Below are positions 26,435 to 35,253 of a stretch of DNA of 64,000 nt, piece by piece (within the stretch, counting starts at the first letter, position 1; every line of letters starts with the position of its first letter). The position numbers and the translations under genes were made by a program. The notes beneath the pieces are model-generated. The model saw only the letters and a list, made by a program, of their open reading frames with translations, searched no databases and was not told the origin of the DNA. This DNA is from Paludibacter jiangxiensis (lineage in GTDB: Bacteria; Bacteroidota; Bacteroidia; Bacteroidales; Paludibacteraceae). The stretch covers positions 62,001 through 126,000 of the forward strand of contig NZ_BDCR01000001.1 of the NCBI RefSeq assembly GCF_001618385.1, given 5' to 3'.

Positions 26435-29224
26435 TCAGAATTTCTTGTCTTTCAACGGCGTCAACGTTACCGGACCGAGCAAACCGGAAGGAACAGTGCC
26501 CCAGTCGGCATAGGTTCCGGGTTTGTAAAAGAGGTTCACCATGTTGATTTCGTTAAATATGCGCCAGTTCACACCCCGACGATCATAATCGGCAATGCGG
26601 TTGGCCGGAAGATTGGTTACCTCCACTTCGAGCCTGTTTTTACCCGGATGAACCAGTTTGCCGACATTTGCAACAAAAGGCACAGCCCAAAGCGTTCCGG
26701 CATCCTGCCCATTGATGCGAACACGCGCACTCTCGCGCACGTCGCCCAAATTCAATTGCCAATCGGCAGCCGCTGCTGCAGGCAATTCAAATTCCACGCT
26801 GTAACAGGCGGTTCCCTTATTGATTTTCGCATTCGGTTCATTCAACATTGTCCACGAACTAAGCGTATCGATGGCGAAGGTGCCGGAAATGGCAGGATCG
26901 CTTTCGGTAAATTGCATTGACCAACCTTTGGAAATGGCCAAAGAACTCTTTTCCGGTTCGGTATAGTGCCATGCGGCAGCTTGCACATCTGTTGTTTCAA
27001 AGGTTTTCAGAATCACCGATCCTCCAGATTTCAGTTGCAAATAAACCTCTGTCTTTCCATTGTTGCGGCGAATTTTCGCTTTGCCCGAATTGCCATTCAT
27101 CGGATCGAACAGCACGGCCGATTGGGCATTCACAGCCAGAGGCACCCAACCGTCAACACCTTTATCCTGCAAGGAGGAGATGAAATAGTGGTGACCGGTT
27201 TCGTTTGACCGGCGAATACAGGAGAGACCAAGATCGGTGCGCATGTTCTCTTTTTGTACTTTACAGGCTGCAAGTGCCGACGCGTAATCGGGAGCAATCA
27301 CAATATTACCTTTTCCGAAAGGCATTACTTCGGTTTTAGTTTCAGAAGTAATTTTTGGCAATGCTAATAATAACTTATCCAGCAACGTTTTCCGTTGATT
27401 CAAATTACCTAATCCAGGAACATCCTGCGGGTATCCTCCCACAAAAACGACTGTCGCACCCTCTTTGGCAAGCGACAAGAGATGAGCCATCACATCGTCG
27501 GGAATGGTTTTGACATCCGGCAGAAGAATTGCCTTGTAATCCGCACCGCCAATCGTTTGTAGTTTTCCCTGATTCACCGTTGTACTGCGCACAAATTGAT
27601 CGGAAATATAGTCTACATCGTATCCGTTTTTGATTATGGCATGGATAGCCTCGATAAACTTTGGCGCCTTTTCGGCCATTTCATGAATAGTGAAGGCCTG
27701 ATATGGTTTTTTCAGATCGGCTTTCCGCATGTCGTAAATGGGCAGGTAGACCAAAAAGTCGATATCGGGTTTTCCCTCCTGCAAAAACGATTGACAACGG
27801 GCGATATAGCTGAATAAAGGAGCCGCATCGCGCCAGATGGTATTGGTCGGCGACATATCCACCGTTGCATAGAATTTCCACCCCGGCCAGGCAGCCTCTT
27901 TGGGTGAATAGGTGGTGCCATGAAAATAGACATGGTTGACGCCCGAAATAAAGAACAGGTCGAGATCGGGTTTGCATTGCGAAAGCGAAGTACGAAAATG
28001 GTCGGTCAACCAGGTAAACGTTTCGGACGAAGTCAACGGTTTGCCCGAAATATGTGCCGCCGAAGAAGCATACTTGAGCATGGAGATATCCGAATCATTC
28101 GTTTTACGGATGGAATCAACACGCAATCCCTTGATGTGAAAATCGGAGATACCGAACGATTCGCATTCAGGAATATCGACCGTTGCGTAGAGATCGATCA
28201 GGTTCCCCGGCGAACCGTGAGCCTGATTACGGGTAGTGCTGCCATGCGAATGCGCCCAATCGGTCCACGTTTTGGTAAAATTTTCCTGCAACAGATCGGA
28301 TAGCGTTTCGCGGTAATCGGACACGACACGCGCTACAACATCCGCATTGCCCTGCCCTCTGAACTCAGGCAGATACTCTTCGAGCTTATACCCGCGACGA
28401 AGCTGAAACTGTTCAAACAGATCGGGAGTCCAATCGGCGTTGAACACCTCATAAGAGTCGTTGAAAAAAGAGTGCGGATAGGCTGTTTTATTTTGAGCGA
28501 ACGCCCGATCGAAGCGCCCGAGATAGTTCGTGACCGCCTGTTTGGAAAAATGGTTCATTACCCAACCTTCGCCTCCGGGAGCGGCACGTTTTACTTTCTG
28601 CAACGTTTTACCCACAAAAACAGCCGTTAAATGCCATTCTCCCCGAGGAGCTTTCCATTGAAGCCTGCCCGTTTTATCAAGCCTTGTTGTCAGATCGAGT
28701 TTCTTTCCGTCAGCAGAAAAAGCCATCAAGCGCGACAGTTTTGCCACTCCCTGCTGTTTGGTATCGCTTATTGTCACTGGTTCCTTCAGTGTCTCGCCTG
28801 CTTTGAGTATATAATCCTGAAAAACAACCTTGCAGGCCGCATCTTCAATGGTAACTTCGGGACTACCGAACGGCCAGCCGGTGCCTGTATTCATATCGAT
28901 CTTCATCCCCAAACGGGCAGCCTCATTTTCGGTGTGGGTGAGCATCTCCATCCACTTGGGCGAGAGGTAGCTGATATTGTTGGCATCGTTGCCCTGCACT
29001 CCGTAAATCGGGGTAATCTCCAATCCGCCCATCCCCTTGGCGGCATATTCCGACATGTTGTAGGTAAGATTTGCCTTATCGACAGCGCTGCCCAGCCACC
29101 ACCAACGCGCCCACGGTTTGGCTTCGGCTTTCACTGCTGGCCACGAGGTTGTTTGAGCCGACATATTCAATGTTATTGCAAGCAAACAGATTGCAACAGA
29201 CCCGAGTTTATTGAGTTTATTCAT
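26435..29224 (-). CDS. GH106 alpha-L-rhamnosidase
   Basis: Releases L-rhamnose from pectic oligosaccharides, giving the substrate for RhaT/RhaA. The 929-aa protein has a signal peptide ending near NMSAQ (residue 24). The GH106 hallmarks follow: KPWARWWWLGSAVDKANLTY, GLEITPIYGVQG, MKIDMNTGTGWPFGSPEV, the substrate-site stretch HGSPGNLIDLYATVDIPECE, SSETFTWLTDHFR and GVNHVYFHGTTYSP. The C-terminal beta-sandwich (LNLGDVRESARVRINGQDAG, VTNLPANRIADYDRRGVNWR) is also typical. The length is normal for Bacteroidetes GH106. It sits between the two DUF4450 genes. Confidence 0.92.
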   Translation of the reverse strand: MNKLNKLGSVAICLLAITLNMSAQTTSWPAVKAEAKPWARWWWLGSAVDKANLTYNMSEYAAKGMGGLEITPIYGVQGNDANNISYLSPKWMEMLTHTENEAARLGMKIDMNTGTGWPFGSPEVTIEDAACKVVFQDYILKAGETLKEPVTISDTKQQGVAKLSRLMAFSADGKKLDLTTRLDKTGRLQWKAPRGEWHLTAVFVGKTLQKVKRAAPGGEGWVMNHFSKQAVTNYLGRFDRAFAQNKTAYPHSFFNDSYEVFNADWTPDLFEQFQLRRGYKLEEYLPEFRGQGNADVVARVVSDYRETLSDLLQENFTKTWTDWAHSHGSTTRNQAHGSPGNLIDLYATVDIPECESFGISDFHIKGLRVDSIRKTNDSDISMLKYASSAAHISGKPLTSSETFTWLTDHFRTSLSQCKPDLDLFFISGVNHVYFHGTTYSPKEAAWPGWKFYATVDMSPTNTIWRDAAPLFSYIARCQSFLQEGKPDIDFLVYLPIYDMRKADLKKPYQAFTIHEMAEKAPKFIEAIHAIIKNGYDVDYISDQFVRSTTVNQGKLQTIGGADYKAILLPDVKTIPDDVMAHLLSLAKEGATVVFVGGYPQDVPGLGNLNQRKTLLDKLLLALPKITSETKTEVMPFGKGNIVIAPDYASALAACKVQKENMRTDLGLSCIRRSNETGHHYFISSLQDKGVDGWVPLAVNAQSAVLFDPMNGNSGKAKIRRNNGKTEVYLQLKSGGSVILKTFETTDVQAAAWHYTEPEKSSLAISKGWSMQFTESDPAISGTFAIDTLSSWTMLNEPNAKINKGTACYSVEFELPAAAAADWQLNLGDVRESARVRINGQDAGTLWAVPFVANVGKLVHPGKNRLEVEVTNLPANRIADYDRRGVNWRIFNEINMVNLFYKPGTYADWGTVPSGLLGPVTLTPLKDKKF

Positions 29225-29280
29225 TGTTTAGGTGAAGATTTACGATAAAAAACAGTTTGCTATTCAAATGCAGATGACTC

Positions 29281-29299
29281 ATTTTCAAATTTTCAAATC
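29281..29299 (-). repeat. AT-rich intercistronic element
   Basis: ATTTTCAAATTTTCAAATC lies directly after the stop codon of the short DUF4450 gene. Related copies occur at 26418-26428, 31566-31595 and 32998-33028, each hugging a stop codon in this operon. Confidence 0.5.
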
Positions 29300-29301
29300 A
29301 A

Positions 29302-30075
29302 TCAATGGTCTTGCGGTTTTCCCGCTTTGGTCTCCTCGAACACAGACGACAGACGATAGTAATTCACGTCGTAGTTGGAGGCTGGCTTGTAAAAACTGCA
29401 ATAGTAATTTTGCCCGTTTTTGATGGGAAACATCCCGCTCAAAGCCTGCGCATCGGTTTTATGTCCGGAATTAAACAGCTCCAATGGCGAATTTTGTTTG
29501 TGAGCATCCGACAAAACGGCCGAGGTCTCTATGGGGAACATGGTGTAAAAGACCGAAAAATCGTGCAGTCCGCCTTTGGGATAATAGAGAATCACGCCAT
29601 TTCGCTCCACCACAAATACATTGTTTTTGCAATCGGAAGGGTTCAATCCGCTCTGCACCTCCTTCTGTGTTTTGCCACACGCAGCACCAAAAGCCCAGAA
29701 TAACGAAAGGCTGTCGGGCATATTTTCTCCGTTGACACGAATAATTACGCCGTCGGTCTGATAAAGCGGCAATACCTCGAATGTCAGTTTTCCTTTCTCC
29801 AAAAACTTACCTGTGAGAGTATATTTCAATCCTTTGCCTTCGGGTTTGCACACTGCTTTCAATGCACTGAACCAGATACTTTGGTTTCCTTTTACCAAAC
29901 CAAATCGGGCAGCAGAGGCTTTATCGGGCACATAAAAGGTAAATTCGGGGACTTCGCCGGCGGTAATCACCGAGCCCTGGTTTTTGGGAGTAATCGTTCG
30001 CGATTGCACCTGAGCCCCGGCGGCAAGCCACAACAGCGAGAGCCCCAAAACCGATATTATTTTCAACATTCTCAT
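29302..30075 (-). CDS. Short stand-alone DUF4450-domain protein
   Basis: A 257-aa exported protein (signal MRMLKIISVLGLSLLWLAAGAQ) that aligns by eye with residues about 35-290 of the 1223-aa DUF4450 protein: PEFTFYVPDKASAARFGLVK matches PEFAFYLPGMGGNLHFGLVV, GLNPSDCKNNVFVVERNGVI matches the DCFDL...FGKNDF stretch, and GHKTDAQALSGMFPIKNGQN lies where the long protein has FPEAS...SSPFA. It ends where the barrel of the long protein begins, so it has the beta domain but no catalytic-type barrel. Its ATG overlaps the stop of the GH28 gene by 4 bp (ATGA). It may be a carbohydrate-binding accessory; function unknown. Confidence 0.7.
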   Translation of the reverse strand: MRMLKIISVLGLSLLWLAAGAQVQSRTITPKNQGSVITAGEVPEFTFYVPDKASAARFGLVKGNQSIWFSALKAVCKPEGKGLKYTLTGKFLEKGKLTFEVLPLYQTDGVIIRVNGENMPDSLSLFWAFGAACGKTQKEVQSGLNPSDCKNNVFVVERNGVILYYPKGGLHDFSVFYTMFPIETSAVLSDAHKQNSPLELFNSGHKTDAQALSGMFPIKNGQNYYCSFYKPASNYDVNYYRLSSVFEETKAGKPQDH

Positions 30076-31490
30076 TGAACTATTTTTACATTCACATCGT
30101 TTGTTATCGTCAATCCTTTGCCATCTTTCGTGTTAAATCGAACGTTTTTCAACGTCCAGTTTTTACCGAAATCGATGTCACCGGCTTTTTCCACATTAAA
30201 AGTACAATTTTCCAAGGTGAAATTATCGAGCGTCGACTTTGCAATTCCCACGGCAGTAATACCTATCGGGGTGTCATTTACAGTAACGTCCGAAATATGC
30301 ACATCGCGGAAAGTCGGAATGCCTTTTTCCTCAGGCACCACTTCCAACATCTTCTTCCAATGCTCGGGCAGCTCCTTGCCTTCGTATGCTTCGGGCAACT
30401 TTGAATAACTGTATGACGGATTCCAGTTGAGCGAAATTGCCAGAGCCGCTTTCGCATTGCGGGCATCGACATTGTAGACTGCCACATCCTCTACTACGCC
30501 GCCCCGGTTGTAGGCCGATTTCAGCCGAACTGCCGCCGAAGTACCGTTGGTTTTCAGGTTGTAGGCCACCACATGGCGGATACTACCGGCCGTCTCGCTG
30601 CCGAATACCACCAAACCGCCGCCCCGTGCCGACACGCAATCGTGAATAGAAACATATTCGGTCGGACGGTTCACCCGTTGTCCATCGGCATCACGACCGG
30701 CTTTCAAACAAATGTTGTCGTCGTTGCAATCGATGTCGCAATGAGCCACCTCAATCCGTTTGGAAGAGTCAATATCGATGCCGTCGGTGCTCGGTCCATG
30801 ACCGCCAATATTGTTACGTACCAACACATTTTTTACCGTACAATTTTCGGAATAAAGCACTTGAACCGTCCAAAAACCAGCACGTTGAAACTGTATTCCG
30901 TCAATGGTAACGTTTTTTGAGTTGTCAACCACCAACGTGCGTGGCCGCTGACAATCGTAATCGACAATCCAACGCAATCCTCGGACATCGTAGTCCTTTC
31001 GCATCGTCCAGTACAAATCCCAGAAGTACTTGCCCTGTCCGTCAATAATTCCTTTGCCGGTAATGGCCACATTTTCCTGATCTTTCACGTTGACCAACGC
31101 TGCCGGCCAGTTCATTTCAATGCCCGCCACCCGGGTACGGATAACCGGATAATCTTTTATATTTTGGGAACCTAACAAAGTTACACCTTTATCGACCCGC
31201 AAGCAAACCCCTTTTTTTACGAAAATCGAACCCGACAAATATCTTCCCGGCTTGAAAGCCACGATTCCACCACCTTTTGCAGCGCAAGCATCAATCGCCT
31301 TCTGAATGGCTTTGGTATTGAGGGTAACGCTGTCTCCGATTGCACCGTAATTATTCACCCAATAGAGTTTTGTGCCAGTTGGAACCACTTTTGCGCCCAC
31401 CTCTTTCAGCCACGCCGGATTTTTTTCAATCGCAAATCCAACTGCGATAGTGCACAAGAAAACTGATAAAATTAATATTCGTCTGTTCAT
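30072..31490 (-). CDS. Exported GH28-family enzyme (472 aa)
   Basis: A second polygalacturonase-family beta-helix enzyme, diverged from the one at 21082. The start is taken at 31490 (MNRRILILSVFLCTIAVGFA, a good signal peptide); the frame is open to 31568 but the extra residues precede the signal. Motifs: NYGAIGDSVTLNTKAIQKAI, GPSTDGIDIDSSKRIEVAHC, CNDDNICLKAGRDADGQRVN with the catalytic Asp pair, and GGLVVFGSETAGSIRHVVAY. The stop overlaps the next start (ATGA), so the two are translationally coupled. Likely substrate: rhamnogalacturonan galacturonosyl ends. Confidence 0.87.
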   Translation of the reverse strand: MNRRILILSVFLCTIAVGFAIEKNPAWLKEVGAKVVPTGTKLYWVNNYGAIGDSVTLNTKAIQKAIDACAAKGGGIVAFKPGRYLSGSIFVKKGVCLRVDKGVTLLGSQNIKDYPVIRTRVAGIEMNWPAALVNVKDQENVAITGKGIIDGQGKYFWDLYWTMRKDYDVRGLRWIVDYDCQRPRTLVVDNSKNVTIDGIQFQRAGFWTVQVLYSENCTVKNVLVRNNIGGHGPSTDGIDIDSSKRIEVAHCDIDCNDDNICLKAGRDADGQRVNRPTEYVSIHDCVSARGGGLVVFGSETAGSIRHVVAYNLKTNGTSAAVRLKSAYNRGGVVEDVAVYNVDARNAKAALAISLNWNPSYSYSKLPEAYEGKELPEHWKKMLEVVPEEKGIPTFRDVHISDVTVNDTPIGITAVGIAKSTLDNFTLENCTFNVEKAGDIDFGKNWTLKNVRFNTKDGKGLTITNDVNVKIVQ

Positions 31491-31565
31491 GTTTCTATTT
31501 TTAGATGCATCAGGCATCAATTTGAATAGCAGCGTTGCAACATCTTTGTTCCCAGATTTAATTCC

Positions 31566-31595
31566 CAAATTTCCACATCTTCAAATTTGCAAATC
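31566..31595 (-). repeat. AT-rich intercistronic element
   Basis: This 30-bp element starts CAAATTTCCACATCTTCAAA and ends two bases before the CE12 stop codon. The copy at 32998-33028 agrees at about 27 of 30 positions. Confidence 0.55.
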
Positions 31596-31597
31596 GG

Positions 31598-32914
31598 TTA
31601 GTTTCCGTCCGGTTTTTCCACCGTAGTAAACGGGCTCAGCGGGAACGAAACCGACTCGAAAGCATCGGGATGCGCCGGATCAAAGCGGCTGTACTCCGGT
31701 CGCAGGTACTTTATAAAATCGAGTTTATTGGCAATGCAACCCTCTACGATACATTTGGAGAGTTCGTAGCCGCCATACGCATTGAAGTGGGTGTTATCCG
31801 CAAGGTCGCTGGCCTGACCAGCAAAAGTTCCGGCTTTGTAGTGCACAAAAGCCTTAACCGATTGTTCGGCCCCCCAAGCTTCATACAAAATTTTACTCAT
31901 CGCGTTCAGATCGATTAACGGCACCTGGTTCTTCTGTGCCAACTGACGAGCAGCCTCCGGATATTCACCCAAGGTATTGATTACCTTGCCGGCGGCATCA
32001 AAATTGCGACGGTGCATCGAAGTAACGATCACCGGATAAGCACCTCGCTTGCGCGCCTCATCGATATATTTCTGCAACGACTGCTGATAAGAACTCCAGG
32101 GACCGATACCATCGCCTTTCTGTTTCTGGTCGTTATGACCAAATTCCATAAAGAGGAAATCGCCCTTTTTCATTTGTGTCAACAACTTTTCGAGGCGACG
32201 AGCCGAGATAAAGGTGTTGGCAGCTTCGCCCGATTCGGCATAGTTGGCAATGGCTACTCCTTTTTTGAAGAACGAAGGGAACATCTGCCCCCAACCGCAC
32301 CACGGATCGTTATCCTGATCGACTACCGTTGAGTTTCCACAAAGAAAAATGGTCGGTGCTGTCGTGTTCGGCGTAATTTCGATGGCAGTGACCGCCGCAT
32401 TTTTGTCACCAAACTCCAGAGTCAGCTTATTATCCCAGTTAAGTTTTGCCTTTTCGCGGGGTTTAATCTTCACCGAAACCGAGTCATTGATTCGTGTATT
32501 CCGAATATTGACGGTAAACGATTGTGTCGTTGTTTTCCCCTCTGCGGTAGCGATATGGGCCAGCATCAACCGGCGCGACTCGGCTCGAACAGTTGTCATT
32601 GATGGTTCCGACGTTCCGCCCAAAATCAGTTTCACATCGTAATTTCCCTCCGGCAATTTCACCGAAAAATAGAACGGTTTATCGCTACGACAACCCGTAA
32701 GCATCTTTTTTCCATTCGTTGCGGTAAATTCCTGCGGATGCGTTCCAAAGTCGAAGCCATACCCCAATGCGTAAGAATACACAGTCGTTACCGGAACAAC
32801 TTTCGTGCCTTTTTCCGCTTTCGAGCTTCCGAAACTAAATTTCCATCCCCCATTTTGGGCAAAAGTAAAGAGTGAAAAACCGGCAAAGAGAATACACAGG
32901 GAAAAACGCTTCAT
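31598..32914 (-). CDS. CE12 rhamnogalacturonan acetylesterase with N-terminal beta domain
   Basis: A 438-aa exported esterase (signal MKRFSLCILFAGFSLFTFAQ). Residues about 22-175 form a galactose-binding-like beta domain (GGWKFSFGSS, FYFSVKLPEGNYDVKLILGG) seen in many Bacteroidetes CE12 proteins. The SGNH domain follows: LCGNSTVVDQDNDPWCGWGQ (Ser nucleophile; block I reads GNS rather than GDS), NYAESGEAANTF, FMEFGHNDQ, and DNTHFNAYGG with the Asp/His pair. Unlike the 550-aa protein it has only one esterase domain, so the locus encodes three SGNH domains in two proteins. Confidence 0.87.
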   Translation of the reverse strand: MKRFSLCILFAGFSLFTFAQNGGWKFSFGSSKAEKGTKVVPVTTVYSYALGYGFDFGTHPQEFTATNGKKMLTGCRSDKPFYFSVKLPEGNYDVKLILGGTSEPSMTTVRAESRRLMLAHIATAEGKTTTQSFTVNIRNTRINDSVSVKIKPREKAKLNWDNKLTLEFGDKNAAVTAIEITPNTTAPTIFLCGNSTVVDQDNDPWCGWGQMFPSFFKKGVAIANYAESGEAANTFISARRLEKLLTQMKKGDFLFMEFGHNDQKQKGDGIGPWSSYQQSLQKYIDEARKRGAYPVIVTSMHRRNFDAAGKVINTLGEYPEAARQLAQKNQVPLIDLNAMSKILYEAWGAEQSVKAFVHYKAGTFAGQASDLADNTHFNAYGGYELSKCIVEGCIANKLDFIKYLRPEYSRFDPAHPDAFESVSFPLSPFTTVEKPDGN

Positions 32915-32997
32915 CTGAGATATGATTTAATATTTACGATTAACAATTGAAAGAAGAAATATGGATAATAAAAATGTGTCGTTTCAAATTCCATTTT

Positions 32998-33028
32998 CAA
33001 ATTTCCACATTCTCAAATTTTCAAATTC
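32998..33028 (-). repeat. AT-rich intercistronic element
   Basis: The sequence begins CAAATTTCCACATTCTCAAA and lies 3 bp beyond the stop codon of the six-hairpin gene. It is nearly identical to the element at 31566-31595. Confidence 0.55.
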
Positions 33029-33031
33029 TGG

Positions 33032-35161
33032 TTACGGCATTTTTTTCAACCCTTCCCACACCACGTTCCAGTTGCCGTCTTTCGGGAAGCCCGGATTATT
33101 GCCTTTGCTTCCATCCCAACCGGCACACATCATGGCAACGGCAGTCAACAAACCACCGTTTCCGGGAAGATAGATACGCAAGCGTTCGTCCTGATAATTA
33201 TGCCCATTCACCAGATAGGTATTGGTGCGTTTGTTCATCAACAGCGCACCCACGGCCTTTTCACCATCGCCCAAACGAGCGGCATCCATGGCCGTCATCG
33301 GGTAATCCCATCCCCAGGTCTTGTCCCAATTCCAGTTTTTCCACACCCAATTCAAGGTATTTTTCATTGTAGCCGGATTCACCAGGCGGCTCTGTGGGAA
33401 AATGCCCAACGCACCCAATACCGCCATATGGTCGGAAGTAAACCGAACATCGTGATAGGTCTCGGGTGCCGTTTCTGCTGCCAGATACAGTCCATCCTTC
33501 TGTGCCAAAGGAGACAACAGTTTCAATATTTTATTCCATTCTTTATTTTCGGGCAAACCGGCACGCACTCTCCACTGCTGAGCCACGCTCAGAGCATAAT
33601 GCCAGTAGGCTAGTTCAAAAGGCGGATTGGTAGTTTCGGCTGCACGCAGGGTCTCCTGAGCCGGAATGGCACCTTTCAGCACATAACGGTTTTTTGCCTT
33701 GTCGTACGTTGCAAACGAAGCCATAAAATCGGCCGTTTCAAACACCAGTTTTTTGTATTTTTCAATCACCACTTTCGAAGGATGATCGCGGTAAATCAGT
33801 TCGGCCATGTAGATAAAATGAGGTTGCTGCCAGATTAGGAAAGAACCCACTTTGGAGGGCGCCTCAATAGAAGAAGGATCCGTCATTTTCATCCAGCGAA
33901 CGCCTTTAAACCCTTGACGTTCGGCAATTTTTTTAGCATTATTGTATGCCACATTATACCAGTCCATGCTCTTTTCAAGCAGATCGATACGATTCCACAA
34001 TGCAAAATGGACAGCATGCCACCAGTGCATTTCGAGGTGAAATTTTCCAAACCAACTGTTGTAGGTAAGCCCAGTTTCCTGCGGAGGCACATTGCCGGCA
34101 CACTGTATGGCCATCAGGTATTGCGACAGCACCACGCGGCGTTCCATCTCCTTGGCACGGGCATCTTTACATTGCGAAAAATCGGCAGCAGCTCCTTTTA
34201 TCCAAAAATTATTCCAATACGATACAGATGCCTCTTGTGTTTCAGCAAAGTCTTTCAAACTCAATTGGGGTCTTTCTTTCGTGAACGCACACGAGAATGA
34301 AAATTTATCAGTGCCTTCGGGAGCAAGCACATAGTAGTGACTCTTCGTTTCGGACAAGGATGCAGCTCCTTGCCATTGAAGCTTTACGTAGTAGGTTGTT
34401 GCGTCCAACCGACAGCAAATGATCGCATAACCGGCTCCGGATTCCACAATAGAGGTCGCAAAAGCCTCCGGTTTCGACCAATTGCAGGCATCGTCGGTAT
34501 GTTTACCCGAGGGGTAAGGAAATCGCAAATTAAACTTCAGATTGCCCGAACGAATCAGGGCAGAGTTGACGGATACCGCAATCATATCTTCTGCCGGATG
34601 ACAAACAGTCTGAACTGCGACCGGCTTACCAAACAACAAATAGGAGCTGTTTAGTTTTCCGTTCCACAAATCGAGGGTTTGATTGATATTCGTAAAATCA
34701 GAAACAGTTGCTTTCTGTCCTTGAATATTTTGCAACTCCAACCCTACGACACCCAAATGCAGGCGATGCGGGTTTTCACGAAACCATTCGGAAGCCTCTT
34801 TCTGACGCCCTTCCTTAAATTCGGTCGAATACGGTTCGTTCCAACCGTGAAAGTCATAGTCTTTCAGTGTCTCTTCAAAGCGGTAGTTGTTCGGATTGGC
34901 AAAACTATGCCAGCCCCATTGCGACTGAGTGCCCAGAGGAACTCCATTTTTATACAACTCAGGGAAGGTTTGAAGTCCTGAAGCATCGGCCGTGAAGGCA
35001 AAATTACCATTACCTACCGACAACGAAGAGAGAGAATCGAAGGAATGAACAACCGGATTATTCCGTTCAACAAGAGCTTGCCTGTTCATAGCCGCCCATA
35101 GACAACTCGGAACTATCCACAGGGTGAATAATAAACATTTGGAATTCAGTAATAATTTCAT
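33032..35161 (-). CDS. Exported six-hairpin glycosidase-like protein, family not assigned
   Basis: A 709-aa protein from ATG 35161 (signal MKLLLNSKCLLFTLWIVPSC then LWA; an upstream in-frame ATG at 35191 falls on the promoter). The N-terminal beta-sandwich (about 25-270, SLSVGNGNFAFTADASGLQT) is followed by an (alpha/alpha)6 barrel with KFHLEMHWWHAVHFALWNR near 360, whose Glu is a candidate general acid. WGWDYPMTAMDAARLGDGEK lies near the C terminus. The layout recalls GH65/GH15/GH95-type enzymes, but I cannot match one family. It is the first gene of the pectin operon, so its product is probably made at the highest level. Confidence 0.75.
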   Translation of the reverse strand: MKLLLNSKCLLFTLWIVPSCLWAAMNRQALVERNNPVVHSFDSLSSLSVGNGNFAFTADASGLQTFPELYKNGVPLGTQSQWGWHSFANPNNYRFEETLKDYDFHGWNEPYSTEFKEGRQKEASEWFRENPHRLHLGVVGLELQNIQGQKATVSDFTNINQTLDLWNGKLNSSYLLFGKPVAVQTVCHPAEDMIAVSVNSALIRSGNLKFNLRFPYPSGKHTDDACNWSKPEAFATSIVESGAGYAIICCRLDATTYYVKLQWQGAASLSETKSHYYVLAPEGTDKFSFSCAFTKERPQLSLKDFAETQEASVSYWNNFWIKGAAADFSQCKDARAKEMERRVVLSQYLMAIQCAGNVPPQETGLTYNSWFGKFHLEMHWWHAVHFALWNRIDLLEKSMDWYNVAYNNAKKIAERQGFKGVRWMKMTDPSSIEAPSKVGSFLIWQQPHFIYMAELIYRDHPSKVVIEKYKKLVFETADFMASFATYDKAKNRYVLKGAIPAQETLRAAETTNPPFELAYWHYALSVAQQWRVRAGLPENKEWNKILKLLSPLAQKDGLYLAAETAPETYHDVRFTSDHMAVLGALGIFPQSRLVNPATMKNTLNWVWKNWNWDKTWGWDYPMTAMDAARLGDGEKAVGALLMNKRTNTYLVNGHNYQDERLRIYLPGNGGLLTAVAMMCAGWDGSKGNNPGFPKDGNWNVVWEGLKKMP

Positions 35162-35188
35162 GAGTATTTGCATAAGTTTCAGGGAATA

Positions 35189-35196
35189 CAAAAGTA
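35189..35196 (-). promoter_or_regulatory. -7 box of the pectin enzyme operon
   Basis: TACTTTTG on the minus strand fits TAnnTTTG. A TTTC (35215-35218) lies 18 nt further upstream as a near -33 element. Transcription would start about 20 nt before the ATG at 35161. Confidence 0.55.
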
Positions 35197-35231
35197 AAGA
35201 TTAAGCCTGTGGCTGAAATGATTTTTTTGAT

Positions 35232-35253
35232 ATTTTGACTTTGCATTTTGACA
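35232..35253. promoter_or_regulatory. Candidate operator shared with the rhamnose operon
   Basis: ATTTTGACTTTGC (35232-35244) is identical to 14690-14702, and CTTTGCATTTTGACA (35239-35253) matches 14621-14635 at 14 of 15 positions. ATTTTGAC occurs twice here with a 13-bp period, consistent with a direct-repeat AraC-type site about 40 bp upstream of the -7 box. Confidence 0.5.

Noticed and set aside
29302-30075. Short DUF4450 gene as a pseudogene or frameshifted remnant
   Set aside because: Intact signal peptide, ATG, stop and ATGA coupling; no leftover barrel-coding sequence follows in any frame before GH106.
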